Positions 31,387 to 41,404 of a stretch of 64,000 bases of DNA are shown here, in pieces. The stretch is from Oscillospiraceae bacterium. GTDB taxonomy: Bacteria > Bacillota > Clostridia > Oscillospirales > Ruminococcaceae. Each line of letters opens with the position of its first letter. The first letter of the stretch is position 1. The stretch spans positions 19,542 through 83,541 of the forward strand of contig JAJQGJ010000011.1 of NCBI GenBank assembly GCA_021200565.1, written 5' to 3'. The translations under genes were made by a program, and so were the position numbers. The notes under the pieces were generated by a model. It was not told where the DNA came from and searched no databases. It saw nothing but the letters and a program-made list of their open reading frames with translations.

Positions 31387-33534
31387 ATGCAGATTATTAT
31401 ACTTGCCGGAGGAGAGGGGACTCGGCTGCGACCACTGACAGCTGACACTCCAAAGCCTCTTGTAAGAGTTCTTGGAATCCCGGCTATCGAACGGCTTACT
31501 GCGCTTTTATTCCGCAGCGGCTTCAAGGAGGCTACAATCGCAGATTTTTATCTTGCCGACAAGCTCGAAGAAACATTAGGCAGCTTTTCAAATGGCATAA
31601 AGCTCGGCTATGTCCGTGAAGACGTTCCTCTTGGAACTGCTGGCTGCGTCCGCAAAGCCTGGAACGGCGACGATGTGATGGTTCTTAGTGGCGACGGCGT
31701 CTGTGACTTCAATCTTCCAAGAATTATCGATTTCCATGAGCGCAACGAAGCCGATGTGACAATCGTCTCCCATGAGGTGAGTGACCCGAGGGAGTACGGT
31801 CTTGTCACCGCTGATGAAACCGGCAGAGTAATCGGCTTCTCGGAAAAACCAGCCTATGATTCCTGCCTCACCGACCTCGCCAACACCGGAGCCTATGTCA
31901 TCTCGAAGGACATTATTTCGAGAATCCCGGAGAACGAGAAGGTGGATTTTGCTTCCGACGTTTTTCCGGAGATCCTGAAAACAGGCGGCAGGATTTTCAC
32001 AATCCCTGAAACCGGAATCTGGTTCGACATCGGCGATATTTCCTCGCTCCTTTCCTGCCAGTCGGCTCTTCTGGACGAAGAGAATAAAGACTACCTCATC
32101 TTCGAGGGCTGTTCTGTAGAAAACGGAACCACAGTCACAGGCGGAAGCGTCATCGAACATGGTGCAACCGTCGGGCGTAACTGCCGGATTCAGTCATCGC
32201 TCGTCATGAACGGCTCATCAATGGGCGACGGCTGCGAGCTGAATAAGTGCGTAATCTGCGAAGACGTCACAATAGGAAGAGGCGTCACCTTCGGAGAGCT
32301 TTCGGCAGTTGGAGCCGGAAGCGTCATCGGCTCAGCCGTGACTATAGCTCCCGGCGTCAAAATCTCTCCGAATTCAAAAATTCCGGCAGGAATCAGAGTC
32401 CGCCGGGATGTCACCCCATCCGGCTATAAGCTCCTTGAGATGGGCGAGGGCGGACGTGCAGACGGAATTGAACTCACAACTGAAAATCTCATGTTCCTGG
32501 GAAAAGCCATAGCCAAAGCTTTTCCGGAGGAGAGCATCACCGTCGGCTGCTCACGCGATAGCGCAAGCATGCTGGAAGCTTTGTCTCTCGGACTGCGATC
32601 TTGCGGCACAGCGGTGTACTATCTTAATGATGCCTCGTTCGGCGAAACTGTTTTCTCTGCAAGAAGATTGAAAACCAAATATGCCGCCTATATTTCGGAT
32701 AGCTCTGTAAGAATCTTCCACAGCGGCAACTGCGAGCTTGCACGTTCCGAGGAGCGAAAGCTCTGTGAAAAATACAACAGAGCCGAACTCGCCGACACCG
32801 AAACCGCACCGCTTATAAACGCCGACGCAGAGAGAAAGCTATATCTTGATGAACTCAGAAGCATTCTTCCTGGAGATTTTGCCGGAAGCGTTCAGATTTC
32901 GTCAAGAGTTACCAGAGAAAAAGAGATTTTCACGGAAGCCATGCGGAGTCTCGACTGGTCAGATGGCGAAAAGCTGAAATTCACTGTCGGAAACAGCATC
33001 GAAGACACCGTATGTGAATTCCCTGGCGGCAGAATGACCTATGAGCAGCTGCTTCTTTTAGCCTGCCGCTCCCGCTTTTCAGAAGGCGAAAACGTCGTCC
33101 TGCCGGATGGCTCGCCTTTGGTATGCGACGAATATGCAAAGGAATCGGGTAGCAGAGTGTTTCGTATTTCGCCGCCAGATAGCGGCGAGCTGTCCATGTT
33201 TTCAATAGACCCGCTGTTTCTCATTGCCGAAGCAATCAGGTATCTGAGGAGAAGAGAAATCTCCGCATCGGTGGCACTCTCCGAGCTCCCCAGTATCTGC
33301 TACTACCGCAAAACCGCCAGAATCGGCAAGGGGCTTCCGAAGCTTTTGAACCGGGAATTCTCGGAAAACCGCCATGGCTCGGACATCATAGTTGAATCTG
33401 CGGATGCAAGGGCGTTTGTCCGACCAATGAAGAGCGGCAAAGAACTCAGAATGTATGTCGAATCGGTGTCCCAGGAGGCGGCAACTGCAATTTGTCAGGA
33501 TATATTGTCACGACTTAAGGCACATCAATCTTGA
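31387..33534 (+). CDS. Sugar-1-phosphate nucleotidyltransferase with left-handed helix and degenerate phosphohexomutase domain
   Basis: The 715-residue protein has three parts. Residues 1-230 are a nucleotidyltransferase of the GlmU/ManC kind (LAGGEGTRLRPLT, then TPKPLV, LGTAG and SGDGVCDFN). Residues about 235-345 are hexapeptide repeats of a left-handed beta-helix. Residues about 355-715 resemble phosphomannomutase/phosphoglucomutase domains, but the active-site serine loop (TASHNP in active enzymes) reads YISDSSV. The C-terminal part probably has no mutase activity. The start at 31387 follows AAAGGAA. The likely role is supply of a nucleotide sugar for envelope polymers; the sugar is not certain. 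Confidence 0.82.
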   Translation: MQIIILAGGEGTRLRPLTADTPKPLVRVLGIPAIERLTALLFRSGFKEATIADFYLADKLEETLGSFSNGIKLGYVREDVPLGTAGCVRKAWNGDDVMVLSGDGVCDFNLPRIIDFHERNEADVTIVSHEVSDPREYGLVTADETGRVIGFSEKPAYDSCLTDLANTGAYVISKDIISRIPENEKVDFASDVFPEILKTGGRIFTIPETGIWFDIGDISSLLSCQSALLDEENKDYLIFEGCSVENGTTVTGGSVIEHGATVGRNCRIQSSLVMNGSSMGDGCELNKCVICEDVTIGRGVTFGELSAVGAGSVIGSAVTIAPGVKISPNSKIPAGIRVRRDVTPSGYKLLEMGEGGRADGIELTTENLMFLGKAIAKAFPEESITVGCSRDSASMLEALSLGLRSCGTAVYYLNDASFGETVFSARRLKTKYAAYISDSSVRIFHSGNCELARSEERKLCEKYNRAELADTETAPLINADAERKLYLDELRSILPGDFAGSVQISSRVTREKEIFTEAMRSLDWSDGEKLKFTVGNSIEDTVCEFPGGRMTYEQLLLLACRSRFSEGENVVLPDGSPLVCDEYAKESGSRVFRISPPDSGELSMFSIDPLFLIAEAIRYLRRREISASVALSELPSICYYRKTARIGKGLPKLLNREFSENRHGSDIIVESADARAFVRPMKSGKELRMYVESVSQEAATAICQDILSRLKAHQS

Positions 33535-33559
33535 CATTTAGGAAGATTTGTAGTATCAT
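33531..33559 (+). promoter_or_regulatory. Promoter of the RNase J gene
   Basis: TTGACA (33531-33536) and TATCAT (33554-33559) are spaced by 17 bases and overlap the stop codon of the preceding gene. The leader of about 100 bases carries a hairpin at 33600-33625 (AGGC-ga-GGC, 8-base loop, GCC-ga-GCCT) with a tandem G-A internal loop. Confidence 0.65.
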
Positions 33560-33669
33560 ATCATGTATATTTCTATTTTCATTCTGGAATCTTATGCACA
33601 GGCGAGGCGATGCTGAGCCGAGCCTAGTGCCTACATAAAATATAAAATAATTTTTGAGAAAGGAAATTC

Positions 33670-35643
33670 ATGTCAACAACTGAAGAAAAGAAGTTAAAGT
33701 CATCAAGAAAAAGCCGCTCGAAGCAGACAGATTCAAGTGTAACGAGGGACAGTGCGCTCGATGCCGCAATAGCTGCGGCAATATCCGCACCGAAGCCTCC
33801 CAAGAAAGCGGCACAGTACCAGAAATCAAGAGGCTCGCAGCCATCAAGAAAGAAATCACAGACAACCAGTAAGAAATCAAAAACCACAAGATCAGAAGCT
33901 CTCCAGCAAAGAAGCACCCAGGCTCCCGCAGCAGTACAGCCTGCAGCCAAGCCTCAGGAAATAGTAAGTAACGCAGTAGTTCACGATTCAAAAACTCCGC
34001 TCAGAATAATCCCTCTCGGCGGTCTCGGCGAAATAGGCGAGAATATGACACTTGTTGAATATGGCAACGACATTGTCATTATCGACTGTGGAATGACATT
34101 CCCCGATAACGAAATGCCGGGAGTCGATATGGTCATCCCCGACTTCACCTATGTCGAGAAGAATGCCGACAGAGTCAGGGGTGTTCTGGTTACCCACGGT
34201 CACGAGGACCACATCGGCGGGATTCCATATCTTCTCAAGAAGATAAACGTTCCTGTCTATGCCACAAGGCTGACTATCGGTCTTATCGAAAACAAATTCA
34301 AGGAGCATAACCTTGGAAAATCGATGCTCCATGTAGTCTCGCCGTCAGATAAGGTTCAGCTTGGCGCATTCACTGCAGAATTCGTTAAAGTCAACCACTC
34401 TATTCCCGATGCGGTTGCTATTGCGCTTCACACTCCCGCCGGTACAGTCGTTCACATGGGCGACTTCAAGGTTGACTATACCCCCATTGAGGGCGGCATC
34501 ATAGACCTGCCGAAGTTTGCTCGCCTTGGAGATGCGGGAGTTTTAGCTCTCATGAGCGACTCGACAAATTCTGAGCGCAGGGGCTTTACACCGAGCGAAA
34601 GAACCGTCGGAGAAAGCTTTGAGCGGCTCTTCAACAAAGCCGGCAGCAAGAGAATCATAATAGCAACCTTCTCATCAAATATCCATCGTGTTCAGCAGAT
34701 AATAAATTGCGCAGCCAAGCATAACCGCAAGGTTGCAGTTTTCGGAAGGAGCATGATAAACGTCATCGGTCTTGCAACCGAGCTCGGCTATCTCAAGGCT
34801 CCAGCAGGCGTCATGATAGATATAGCCGACATGCATAACTATTCCGACGACGAGATAGTTCTCATAACAACAGGCAGCCAGGGTGAACCGATGAGTGCGC
34901 TTACGAGAATGGCAACCAACGACCACCGCCAGGTGAGCATCACTTCAAACGACTTTATCATAATTTCTGCAAGACCGATCCCCGGCAACGAAAAGTTCGT
35001 AGGAAAGGTTGTAAACCAGCTTCTGAAGCTCGGCGCAGAGGTGGTATATGAAGAGATGTATGAGGTTCACGTTTCCGGTCACGCCTGCCAGGAGGAACAG
35101 AAGCTCATCATAAGCCTCGTAAGACCGAAGTATTTCATCCCGGTTCACGGCGAGTATAAGCATCTGACACGCCACGCTGAGACAGCACGTGAAATCGGCA
35201 TTCCTGAAAAGAATATCCTGATAGCCGATGTCGGAAATGTAATAGAACTCCGCCAGAATGGCATTAAAGTCAATGGCAGCGTTCCAGCCGGCAAGGTTAT
35301 GGTCGACGGCTTGGGAGTCGGAGACGTAGGAGCTGCAGTCCTGAAGGACAGAAAACGCTTGGCGGAAGACGGGGTTATCTCAGTTTCAGCGACTATTGAT
35401 AAGATAGACCGTAAGCTTCTTTCCGGTCCTGAGATAGTTTCAAAGGGCTTTGTATATGAAAAGACGAACGAAGAGCTTTTCGCTGAAGTGACGAAGAAGG
35501 CTAATCAGGTGCTTAAGCAGGAGCTTTCCACCAAGCACGACTATGCCGCTGTCAAAAACAAGCTGCGTGACGAGATAAGCGACTTCGTCTTCTCAAAGAC
35601 CAAGCGCAGACCTACTATAATAGTAACCGTTCTGGACATCTAA
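33670..35643 (+). CDS. rnj: Ribonuclease J
   Basis: The 657-residue protein is a beta-CASP metallo-beta-lactamase nuclease. The metal motif HGHEDH begins at H176, followed by GGIPYLL, later HMGDFK and the beta-CASP HVSGHA and PVHGEY motifs. RNase J is a 5'-to-3' exonuclease and endonuclease that matures and degrades RNA. An extra N-terminal region of about 105 residues is rich in Lys, Ser, Gln and Pro, is probably disordered, and is absent from the 555-residue Bacillus RNase J1. It may bind RNA or the ribosome. AGAAAGGAAA precedes the ATG. Confidence 0.95.
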   Translation: MSTTEEKKLKSSRKSRSKQTDSSVTRDSALDAAIAAAISAPKPPKKAAQYQKSRGSQPSRKKSQTTSKKSKTTRSEALQQRSTQAPAAVQPAAKPQEIVSNAVVHDSKTPLRIIPLGGLGEIGENMTLVEYGNDIVIIDCGMTFPDNEMPGVDMVIPDFTYVEKNADRVRGVLVTHGHEDHIGGIPYLLKKINVPVYATRLTIGLIENKFKEHNLGKSMLHVVSPSDKVQLGAFTAEFVKVNHSIPDAVAIALHTPAGTVVHMGDFKVDYTPIEGGIIDLPKFARLGDAGVLALMSDSTNSERRGFTPSERTVGESFERLFNKAGSKRIIIATFSSNIHRVQQIINCAAKHNRKVAVFGRSMINVIGLATELGYLKAPAGVMIDIADMHNYSDDEIVLITTGSQGEPMSALTRMATNDHRQVSITSNDFIIISARPIPGNEKFVGKVVNQLLKLGAEVVYEEMYEVHVSGHACQEEQKLIISLVRPKYFIPVHGEYKHLTRHAETAREIGIPEKNILIADVGNVIELRQNGIKVNGSVPAGKVMVDGLGVGDVGAAVLKDRKRLAEDGVISVSATIDKIDRKLLSGPEIVSKGFVYEKTNEELFAEVTKKANQVLKQELSTKHDYAAVKNKLRDEISDFVFSKTKRRPTIIVTVLDI

Positions 35644-35697
35644 AATCCGGATTTGTCGGTAATCACTCCATAGAACTCTTAAAAGAGGTGGGATATT

Positions 35698-37647
35698 ATG
35701 AAAAAACGCTTATCGTGGGTATTGGCAGTCGCACTGCTCCTTTTGGGAATAACATCCCTGGCGCTCTGCATTGTGCTTTTTGCCGACGGTAGAACCGCTA
35801 TGTGCGTTGCTGCCGGTATGGTGCTTCTGTGTGCTTTGGTCATGTTCATAGTGATAACAGTCATGAACAAGGACATTGCCAAGTACGTCACCAAGATGGA
35901 TAAGTCCATCGAGGCTATCAACCGGGAGGCTTTCTATGATTTCCCTGAGTCTATCATTATAACTGACGCTGATGACAGAATTGTCTGGTACAACAGGCGT
36001 TTTGAAGAGAAATTCTTCGAGGATGACCGTGCTTATGGCTTGCCGCTGACGAATCTTGTCGGAAATAATACCGCCAAGGTCTACTCCCAGACAGGAGCAT
36101 GTGTCAAGATTTTCGACAGGTATTATAACGTCTATGCCAAGAAGTCTGACACCGGTCCGCTTTCGATAATAAGGCTGACAGACGTGACAGACCGTGTCAT
36201 GCTCGAAGAGGAATATAACGCCCAGAAGAAGACGGTTCTCATCATGACCGTTGACAACTACGATGACGCTTTCCAGAACTCAAAGGAGAGCGACAAGGCG
36301 AGCGTTCAGGCTCAGATAGAGCAGATTTTTGAGCAGTTCATCGAGCACACAAACGGCGTGCTTCACAAAATTTCGAATGACCGATTCTTCGCAATAATTG
36401 AGGAGAGGCATCTTTCGAGAATTATCGAGGGTAAATTCGACATTCTTGACGAAATCCGTTCTATCCAGCTTGGCAGAAGACCCTGCGTGACCCTTTCAAT
36501 AGGCGTCGGCAGGGGAGCCAAAACCTTAGCCGAAAGCGAAGTCTACGCCAAGCAGGCGCTTGACATGTGCTTGGGGCGTGGTGGCGACCAGGCGGCAGTC
36601 AAGACAGAAAGTGGCTTCGAATTCTTCGGAGGCATTTCAAAGGCTGTCGAAAAGTCTAACAGAGTAAGATCCCGCATCATCGCAACAGCTTTGAGGGAGC
36701 TCGCCGAGAGCTGCAGCACAGTGTATCTCATGGGACATAACTTAGCCGATTTCGATGCCGTCGGTTCCTGCATAGGACTATGCGGAGCCTTGAGAAGCGT
36801 CGGAAAAGAGGCTTATGTCGTAGTAGACCCTGAAAAGAATCTTGCAAAGAAGCTGATAGATTACATATCCGCAAGCGGCGAGGGCGACTATTTCAAATCC
36901 TGCACTGAGGCTGTAAACGAAATTGCTCCCGATTCACTTCTGATAATCTGTGACACCCATAATCCCAATTTCCTTGATTCAAAGGAGCTTTACGAAAAGG
37001 CGAAGACTGTAGTCGTTATAGATCACCACAGAAAGATGGTCAACTTCATCGACAACTCAGTCATCTTCTTCCACGAGCCGTTTGCCTCGAGCGCATGCGA
37101 AATGGCGACAGAGCTTGTCCAGTATTTCGGGGTTGATTGCAGGATTTCCGTTGCCGACGCAGAGGCTCTCCTTGCTGGAATTAACCTCGATACAAAGAAC
37201 TTTGTCATGCGTTCAGGAACAAGAACGTTCGAAGCTGCGGCATACCTGAAGAGGCTTGGCGCCGACACAGTCACCGTCAAGGGCTTCTTCAGTGACAGTC
37301 TTGAAACCTATCGTGAGAGAAGCAAGCTCATCCAGGCAGCGGAGCTCTTCCACGGATGCGCTATAGCAACCACCGATTCTGAGAAGCCGGAGCTTATCCT
37401 GGCAGCTGCACAGGCAGCCGACGAGCTGCTTGGCATCAACGGCGTCAAGGCTTCGTTTGTTGTATATCACCTTGACGGCAAGAGCCGTGTTTCAGCAAGA
37501 TCTCTCGGCTCGTTCAACGTTCAGCTGATAATGGAATCTGTGGGTGGCGGCGGTCATCAGACGATGGCGGGCGCACAGCTTGATCTCTCGATCGAAGAGA
37601 CGGTAGACAGGATAAAGAATGCTATTGAAGACTTCATCATAGCTTAA
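35698..37647 (+). CDS. gdpP: Cyclic-di-AMP phosphodiesterase GdpP
   Basis: The 649-residue protein has two N-terminal membrane segments (about residues 8-28 and 36-56), a PAS domain (from about 75), a degenerate GGDEF domain (about 175-310) and a DHH/DHHA1 phosphoesterase. Metal motifs are HNLADFDAVGS from H347, D419 in CDTH, and DHH at 442-444; GGGGHQ follows near the C-terminus. It hydrolyses c-di-AMP to pApA. The gene order gdpP-rplI-dnaB is standard in Firmicutes. GAGGTGG precedes the ATG. Confidence 0.96.
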   Translation: MKKRLSWVLAVALLLLGITSLALCIVLFADGRTAMCVAAGMVLLCALVMFIVITVMNKDIAKYVTKMDKSIEAINREAFYDFPESIIITDADDRIVWYNRRFEEKFFEDDRAYGLPLTNLVGNNTAKVYSQTGACVKIFDRYYNVYAKKSDTGPLSIIRLTDVTDRVMLEEEYNAQKKTVLIMTVDNYDDAFQNSKESDKASVQAQIEQIFEQFIEHTNGVLHKISNDRFFAIIEERHLSRIIEGKFDILDEIRSIQLGRRPCVTLSIGVGRGAKTLAESEVYAKQALDMCLGRGGDQAAVKTESGFEFFGGISKAVEKSNRVRSRIIATALRELAESCSTVYLMGHNLADFDAVGSCIGLCGALRSVGKEAYVVVDPEKNLAKKLIDYISASGEGDYFKSCTEAVNEIAPDSLLIICDTHNPNFLDSKELYEKAKTVVVIDHHRKMVNFIDNSVIFFHEPFASSACEMATELVQYFGVDCRISVADAEALLAGINLDTKNFVMRSGTRTFEAAAYLKRLGADTVTVKGFFSDSLETYRERSKLIQAAELFHGCAIATTDSEKPELILAAAQAADELLGINGVKASFVVYHLDGKSRVSARSLGSFNVQLIMESVGGGGHQTMAGAQLDLSIEETVDRIKNAIEDFIIA

Positions 37648-37674
37648 ATATACCAAAAGAAAGGATTCTGAAAA

Positions 37675-38124
37675 ATGAAAGTAATTCTTTTAAAGGATGT
37701 AAAGGGCTCCGGCAAAGCCGGAACGGTTCTCAACGTAGCCGACGGCTATGCAAGAAACTATCTCATAGTCAAGGGTCTTGCGATTGAGGCAACCCCGAAG
37801 AACATAAACGACCTTGAGGGCAAGAAGGCATCCCAGCAATATAAGCTCGACACCGCAAAAGCCGAAGCTGAGGCTGCAGCAAAAGCCATCAATGGCGGGA
37901 AAATTGTCATCAAGTCGAAAGCCGGTCAGAACGGCAAGCTTTTCGGCTCTGTCACGACAAGCATTATCAGTGAAAAGATAAAAGAGCAGTTTGGCGCAAC
38001 GATTGACAAAAAGAAGATTTCGCTTAATAATGACATCAAGGCTTACGGCGACTATGACGTCGAGATAAAGATGACTCAGGGAGTCAACGCCAAGCTCACA
38101 GTCAGCGTAGTTCCAGAGGATTAA
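37675..38124 (+). CDS. rplI: 50S ribosomal protein bL9
   Basis: The 149-residue protein has the bL9 N-terminal domain ([31 protein letters not shown]), a charged central helix and the C-terminal domain with GKLFGSVT. Length and sequence are standard. It sits between gdpP and dnaB, with 27 and 52 bases of spacing, in the conserved operon. GAAAGGA precedes the start. Confidence 0.98.
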   Translation: MKVILLKDVKGSGKAGTVLNVADGYARNYLIVKGLAIEATPKNINDLEGKKASQQYKLDTAKAEAEAAAKAINGGKIVIKSKAGQNGKLFGSVTTSIISEKIKEQFGATIDKKKISLNNDIKAYGDYDVEIKMTQGVNAKLTVSVVPED

Positions 38125-38176
38125 GGGTCCTCGTGGACTGAACCTGATTTGAATAAACCGTAAAGGAGGGAACATA

Positions 38177-39538
38177 ATGCCTGTCAACAATCTGACTGCC
38201 GCTGATTTGGGAGGAAGAGAGCTGCCGTATAGCCTCGAAGCAGAGCAAACGGTTTTGGGAGCACTTTTACTGAATCCGGAAGCGCTTCCGATAGCTATTG
38301 CGCACCTTAAGCCGGAAAGCTTCTACAGAGAGCAGCACAGAGAGCTCTATTCGATAATTCTTCGGATGTTTTCAAATGGTCAACGTTCTGACATCATAAC
38401 CGTCATGAATGAGGCTGTCAGCGAGAAGATCTTCGAAACGCCCGAAATGGCTAAGGTCTACCTCAAGGGCATTATGGACAGCGTTCCCTCTACCTCGAAT
38501 ATCGAGTCCTATTGCAGGATCGTCGAGGATAAATACTTGACACGTTCTCTTATCAACGCTTCACGTGAGATTTTAGACACCGCAATGGACGGTTCTGAGG
38601 ATTCGAAAACCCTTCTTGACATGGCGGAGCAGAAGATATACGAAATCCGCCAGGGCAGGGAAGTCGAAGGCTTAACCAGGCTCAGCGACATAGTCGTTAC
38701 AGCTTATGATCACATCCAGAAGCTCTCAGGTGAGGATAAGGATCTGTACAAAGGCTTGAGCAGCGGCTTCTCGCTTCTTGACAGCTACATATCCGGTCTT
38801 AACAAGTCCGACCTCATAATAGTTGCCGCCCGACCCGGTATGGGTAAATCCGCATTCGCATTCAACGTCGCTTCAAACGTCGCCAAGAGAAATCCCGATA
38901 AAACCATCTGCGCATTTTCTCTCGAAATGAGCAAGGAGCAGCTTGGAATCAGAATGCTGAGCTCAGAAGCTCTCGTTCCGAATACCAACCTGACATCAGG
39001 AAAGCTCACTCCCGAGGACTGGATCAAGTTAGCAAGTGCGGCTGAATCACTCTCGAAGATGAATATTTATATCGACGACACCGCCGGCATCACCGTTCCT
39101 CAGATAAAAGCAAAGCTAAGACGGATGCGAAACTTAGGTCTTGTCATAATAGACTACCTCCAGCTGATGGAATCAACCGGAAATCACGCCAGCCGTGTAA
39201 ACGAGGTCTCGGAAATAACAAGGCAGATAAAGCTCATGGCGAAGGAACTCGACGTTCCGGTCATGCTTCTGTCGCAGCTGAACCGTTCTGTTGAGGGAAG
39301 ACAGGATCACCGTCCGCTTCCGTCCGACCTCCGTGAATCGGGCTCTATCGAGCAGGATGCCGACATCATTCTCTTCATCTTCCGTGAAGGCGTTTACAAC
39401 AAGGAAGCCGAGAATCAGGCTGCAACCGAGTGCATCGTCTCAAAGAACCGCCATGGCGCAACCGGCACCGTTCCTCTTGCGTTCATCGGAGAATACACCT
39501 TATTCAGAAGCACCACACGGGATGAAGGCAATGCTTAG
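38177..39538 (+). CDS. dnaB: Replicative DNA helicase
   Basis: The 453-residue RecA-fold helicase has an N-terminal DnaB domain (LPYSLEAEQTVLGALLLNPEA) and a C-terminal helicase domain. Walker A ARPGMGKSAFA has its lysine at about residue 224. IDYLQLM is Walker B-like, and LSQLNRSVEGR is the sensor/arginine region. It unwinds the replication fork as a hexamer. AAAGGAGGG precedes the ATG. Its 3' end overlaps the start of tilS by 8 bases or more, so the two are coupled. Confidence 0.97.
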   Translation: MPVNNLTAADLGGRELPYSLEAEQTVLGALLLNPEALPIAIAHLKPESFYREQHRELYSIILRMFSNGQRSDIITVMNEAVSEKIFETPEMAKVYLKGIMDSVPSTSNIESYCRIVEDKYLTRSLINASREILDTAMDGSEDSKTLLDMAEQKIYEIRQGREVEGLTRLSDIVVTAYDHIQKLSGEDKDLYKGLSSGFSLLDSYISGLNKSDLIIVAARPGMGKSAFAFNVASNVAKRNPDKTICAFSLEMSKEQLGIRMLSSEALVPNTNLTSGKLTPEDWIKLASAAESLSKMNIYIDDTAGITVPQIKAKLRRMRNLGLVIIDYLQLMESTGNHASRVNEVSEITRQIKLMAKELDVPVMLLSQLNRSVEGRQDHRPLPSDLRESGSIEQDADIILFIFREGVYNKEAENQAATECIVSKNRHGATGTVPLAFIGEYTLFRSTTRDEGNA

Positions 39539-40841
39539 CACCGTTTCAGAAACAATAAGAAAGTATAACATGCTTTCTCCAGGCGAGAGGGTTCTGGTAG
39601 CTCTTTCCGGAGGAGCTGACAGCGTCTCACTTCTCGTGGCTCTCAAAGAGCTCGGCTATCAGGTGTTTGCAGTTCATGTAAACCATCACCTGAGAGGGGA
39701 AGAGAGTGACCGTGACGAAGCCTTCTGCAAAAGCTTATGCGAAAGGCTTGGGGTTGACCTATTTGTTGAACACGTCGATGTAGTCAGCTACTGCGAAAAG
39801 ACTGGTAAGTCGGTTGAAGAAAGCGCAAGAATACTGAGATACGTTGCACTCAATAAGCATGCGTGCGGCTGCAAGATAGCCACAGCGCACAATCTGGACG
39901 ACTGCTTCGAGACAACGCTATTCAATCTCGTCAGGGGTTGCGGAATTGGCGGCTTGACCGGAATCCCGCCGGTCAGGGACAATATAGTAAGACCGCTTAT
40001 CGGAACCCGAAGAGCTGAAATTCTCGAGTTTCTGAAATCACGTAATGAGAGTTATGTTACAGACAGTACCAACTTGGAAGACGATTGCTCCCGCAACATA
40101 ATCCGGCTAAATGTAATCCCGGAGCTTGAAAGAATCAATCCGTCGCTTCTGAAGACATATAAATCGAGTCTTGAGAATTTCGAAAATGCGGAAAGCTATA
40201 TAGATAAAGAAGCAGAAAGGCTTCTTGGTATTTCAGAAAATGGTTTTCCGGAGGGTTGCGACGACTTTATTCTGGCAACAGCCCTCAGCAAAATCCTGCG
40301 TAAGAACGGCATCGAGCCCTCGAAGCCGAAAATCGACGAGCTTAAAGAGCTTGTCAGAACCGGCGGCAAGGTAAACCTGAAAAAAGGCGTTTATGCCGTC
40401 TCGAAGGACAGAAAGCTTAAAATAATCGGTGAACCCGAGCCAGTTCCCGAGCCGATGCAGCTATCCGACACAGGGGACTTCATCTGGGGGACAATGTTGA
40501 TAGAATTCACTGAGATTTCACAATTTGATATATCGACTTATAACAAAAGAAGTTTAAAATGGCTGATGGATAAGGACAGACTCTGCGGCAGCCTTGTCGT
40601 AAGAGCCTATTCCGGTTCCGAAAAGATAAAACTAATGGGAAATGGCTTCTCATCCACAGTCAAAAAGCTTCTTGCCGGTGTTCCCGCAGAAAAGCGCAAG
40701 CTGATTCCGATTATTTCTGATGATCAGGGCGCAGTTTTCGTTAAGGGCTATGGCGTCTCCGAAAGGGTTTCATGCACGGACAAAACCACCGTTGCTTTGA
40801 AAATAAATGTAAGAGAAAAATTTGACAAAAGGGATGAGTGA
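39531..40841 (+). CDS. tilS: tRNA(Ile)-lysidine synthetase
   Basis: The 436-residue N-type ATP pyrophosphatase has the P-loop SGGADS at residues 26-31, HVNHHLRG, and the C-terminal TilS domain. It converts C34 of tRNA-Ile(CAU) to lysidine so that AUA is read as isoleucine. Start options are ATG 39531 or ATG 39522 inside the end of dnaB; neither has a clear ribosome-binding site, consistent with translational coupling. tilS-hpt-ftsH is a conserved Firmicute cluster. Longer upstream readings fall inside dnaB and are rejected. Confidence 0.94.
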   Translation: MLSTVSETIRKYNMLSPGERVLVALSGGADSVSLLVALKELGYQVFAVHVNHHLRGEESDRDEAFCKSLCERLGVDLFVEHVDVVSYCEKTGKSVEESARILRYVALNKHACGCKIATAHNLDDCFETTLFNLVRGCGIGGLTGIPPVRDNIVRPLIGTRRAEILEFLKSRNESYVTDSTNLEDDCSRNIIRLNVIPELERINPSLLKTYKSSLENFENAESYIDKEAERLLGISENGFPEGCDDFILATALSKILRKNGIEPSKPKIDELKELVRTGGKVNLKKGVYAVSKDRKLKIIGEPEPVPEPMQLSDTGDFIWGTMLIEFTEISQFDISTYNKRSLKWLMDKDRLCGSLVVRAYSGSEKIKLMGNGFSSTVKKLLAGVPAEKRKLIPIISDDQGAVFVKGYGVSERVSCTDKTTVALKINVREKFDKRDE

Positions 40842-40842
40842 C

Positions 40843-41367
40843 ATGGAATATTCGAATAATATTGAGGTCATGATTACGAAGGAGGAAATCGCCGAAGCAG
40901 TGAAAAAGCTTGGCGCAAGAATCACCGAGGACTACAGGGATAAGGAAATAGAGCTTATCGGCGTTCTCAAGGGCTCGTTCGTATTCATGTCGGATTTGAT
41001 AAGAGCTATCGATCTGCCCATAACTCTCGACTTCATCAGCGCAAAAAGCTACGTTGGAACTCAGTCGGTTGGGGCAGTCAAAGTGTATATGGACACCGAG
41101 CTTGACGTAGCCGGCAAAAGCATTCTTTTGGTCGAGGATATTCTGGACACCGGAAGAACTCTGAGTGTTCTCAAGGAAACAATGCTTGCCCGTGGTGCCA
41201 GGGACGTAAAAATAGCAGCTTTCATGGATAAGCCTTCCCGCAGAACTATCGAAATAGAAGCAGACTATTGTTGCTTTACAATAGAGGACAGATTTGTAGT
41301 CGGCTACGGTCTTGACTACGATGAGCAGTACAGAAACCTCGATTATATCGGAGAGGTGATTCTTTGA
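40843..41367 (+). CDS. hpt: Hypoxanthine phosphoribosyltransferase
   Basis: The 174-residue protein carries the PRPP-binding motif LLVEDILDTGRTL, with the acidic pair ED, and an N-terminal hood. It salvages hypoxanthine and guanine to IMP and GMP with PRPP. The ATG at 40843 starts one base after the tilS stop, and AAAAGGGATGAG just upstream acts as the ribosome-binding site. It lies between tilS and ftsH as in most Firmicutes. Confidence 0.96.
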   Translation: MEYSNNIEVMITKEEIAEAVKKLGARITEDYRDKEIELIGVLKGSFVFMSDLIRAIDLPITLDFISAKSYVGTQSVGAVKVYMDTELDVAGKSILLVEDILDTGRTLSVLKETMLARGARDVKIAAFMDKPSRRTIEIEADYCCFTIEDRFVVGYGLDYDEQYRNLDYIGEVIL

Positions 41368-41404
41368 ACTGCCGCCAATTCCAACAAGAAATGAGGAGTA
41401 ACAT

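Noticed and set aside
39291..39530. Longer N-terminus for TilS within dnaB
   Set aside because: The sequence is an out-of-frame reading of DnaB, and TilS family similarity begins at MLSTVSET just before the PP-loop.
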